This document shows, piece by piece, positions 14,292 to 15,636 of a stretch of 15,636 bases of DNA. Positions within the stretch are counted from its first letter, which is position 1. Every line of letters starts with the position of its first letter. Made by a program: the position numbers and the translations under genes. Origin of the DNA: Bacteroidales bacterium UBA5281 (GTDB lineage: Bacteria; Bacteroidota; Bacteroidia; Bacteroidales; Lentimicrobiaceae); assembly GCA_002410555.1 (NCBI GenBank), contig DHSR01000084.1, positions 18,206 to 33,841 of the forward strand, given 5' to 3'. Below the pieces are notes generated by a model, which worked only from the letters and a program-made list of their open reading frames with translations, did no database searches and was not told where the DNA came from.

Positions 14292-15475
14292 ATGAAAAAC
14301 TTAACCAGATTATTATTGTCAGCCACTTTGCTGACCACTTTCTTATTTTTCACTTCCTGCGAAAAGGATGATCCGGAGCCGGATGGCTCCAAACCCTTGG
14401 AGGGGTGTTGCCCACTTCCATCAAATCCAACACAGTTTATTCCAATCTTTTCGATAGCGAAGATTATCCTGATTACTATGCACCCAAAAGCATTGAAATT
14501 AATGCCGGTGTAACGCTTGAACCGGGTGTGGTTATCGAAAGTGGGGCTGATGTTAGATTCCGGTTCATTGGTGATGATGCGTTTTTAAATGCCGAAGGAA
14601 CTTCTGCTGAAAACATTATATTCCATGGCAGGGATAAGGTGAAAGGAAGCTGGAAGGCACTTCATTTGGCTTCCAATAATGCAAATAACAAACTCAATTA
14701 TGTCCAAATACTACATGCCGGAAGTAGTGAACAAAGCGGCCAAAAAACAGGGCTGTTTATTCAAAGCAACAGAGATACCAGGGTAAGCATCAAAAATACC
14801 ACCATAGCGCATTCTGATGGATATGGCTTATATGTTGATGGGGATACAGGAAATATAACCGAATTTTCCAACAACAATTTCAGCGACAATGTGGCTGCTC
14901 CCATACGTTTTGGAGCGATGAATACTTATGTGTTGGATAAAAACTCTGTCTTTGAAAACAATGGTATCCAAGCCATAGAGCTTGCTGGTGGCACCACTAC
15001 CGACTTTAACACTTCAGGGACGGTAGTATTTGCCGGGCTCCCCTACCATGTTTACAGTAGTTTTCATCTTAAAGCGGATGTAACTTTTGAATCGGGAGTT
15101 ACCTGCCGCTTTGACAAAGGTATGCGCATGAGGGTTAATGCTGATGCTGCCATTGTCGCCATCGCTGATAGTGAACCCATTACTTTTGAAGGTTTGGTTG
15201 CAGCTCAGGGTGCCTGGGTCGGCATAACCATCGAATCACCATCCCCACTTAACAAAATGGATGGCGTAATCGTCCGACACGGCGGTGATATCAACGGACT
15301 GGGAGGCAACATTCACCTGTTTGGTTCTACCCCCGGCTCACAACTCACTATTGTCAACAGCACCATTTCTGATAGCGAAACCTGGGGAATACACAGCGCT
15401 CCCGGCGATGCGAACCTTACCCAAAATAACAACACTTTCTTTAACAATAAGCTGGGTGATATTTTGCAGGAATAA
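14292..15475 (+). pseudogene. Frameshifted beta-helix lipoprotein paralogue
   Basis: A second copy of the 1112-2560 gene, roughly two-thirds identical in protein over the beta-helix by eye. The start encodes a normal lipoprotein signal peptide (lipobox FFTSC, Cys23) and EKDDPEPDGSKP, then leaves frame; read in frame it ends at 14513 after 73 residues. The rest continues in another frame from GGVLPTSIKS to the natural end at 15475. Relative to copy 1 the PKD-like domain (about 85 residues) is absent. At the junction, copy 1 has AAACCAACCCT and copy 2 has AAACCCT, exactly what losing one unit of the AACCAACC doublet would give. I infer a slippage-inactivated gene. A GTG at 14405 could only start a product without an export signal. 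No standard slippery heptamer is in frame, so programmed shifting is unlikely. Confidence 0.8.
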
Positions 15476-15554
15476 ACAACTGATTTTAAATAAAGTACCA
15501 ATCATCAGGCAGGCTACTCATTTCCCGAACCTTTAACCTGATGGTACAACCCTT

Positions 15555-15590
15555 AAAAAAGGCAGGCTGCTTTGGCGGTTTGCCTTTTTT
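15555..15590 (+). terminator. Intrinsic terminator, repeat family copy 3
   Basis: AAAAAAGGCAGGCTGC pairs along its full 16 bases, some as G-T wobbles, with GCGGTTTGCCTTTTTT around a TTTG loop. It lies 80 bases after the broken lipoprotein. It has the same core as the copies at 6503 and 10899 but lacks their 20-base leader. The last 46 bases of the window show nothing identifiable. Confidence 0.8.
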
Positions 15591-15636
15591 GATCCTGAAA
15601 CTACTTTAAATTTAGGGCATCTCTAAAAACTCAATG

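Noticed and set aside
14380..14410. Programmed -1 frameshift in the second lipoprotein
   Set aside because: No X-XXY-YYZ heptamer is in the zero frame and no pseudoknot is evident; a lost AACC unit relative to copy 1 explains the shift more simply.
15495..15547. Interrupted inverted repeat GTACC..ATCAGG / CCTGATGGTAC
   Set aside because: It is imperfect, with a 4-base insertion and a 27-base loop, directly before a strong terminator; there is no reason to give it a separate role.

Overview
The window looks like a chromosomal stretch of a Bacteroidota bacterium, probably an environmental, gliding or saprospiral-type lineage. The evidence is a type 9 secretion C-terminal sorting domain, several lipoproteins with short lipoboxes (one pair with a CEKDD surface-export-like start), weak Shine-Dalgarno use, a TAnnTTTG-type promoter element, and an ECF sigma factor coupled to a Ser/Thr kinase with TPRs. 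No rRNA, tRNA, CRISPR array, transposase or integrase was seen.

Layout. Positions 1-900 hold decayed toxin-antitoxin genes on the minus strand. From upstream to downstream these are a broken RelB-like antitoxin carrying a perfect 19-bp inverted repeat, a truncated RelE/YafQ-like toxin, an almost intact HicB, and a 17-codon HicA stub. From 1112 to 8632 the plus strand carries exported or surface genes: a beta-helix lipoprotein with a PKD-like domain; a 979-residue LamG/astacin/seven-bladed propeller protein without a signal peptide; two small lipoproteins; and a T9SS cargo protein of unknown function. Positions 9098-10081 encode a RhuM-Fic fusion, AT-rich and isolated. It is followed by an open but startless frame and a small lipoprotein. 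On the minus strand, 13951-10947 is a two-gene operon, ECF sigma factor then membrane Ser/Thr kinase with TPRs. At 14292-15475 lies a second copy of the beta-helix lipoprotein, lacking the PKD-like domain and broken by a frameshift.

Working together. The sigma factor and kinase form a likely signalling pair, with stop and start codons two bases apart. The astacin protein and the lipoprotein 25 bases downstream are probably co-transcribed. The two beta-helix lipoproteins are paralogues that share an upstream 13-mer. One GC-rich terminator family occurs three times (6503, 10899, 15555), twice with the same 20-base leader, so it is a dispersed element as well as a terminator.

The most unusual items are the leaderless astacin-propeller protein, the frameshifted and domain-deleted paralogue, the RhuM-Fic fusion, and the decayed toxin-antitoxin cluster with an inverted duplication at the break. 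All homology statements are by eye from motifs; no database was searched.
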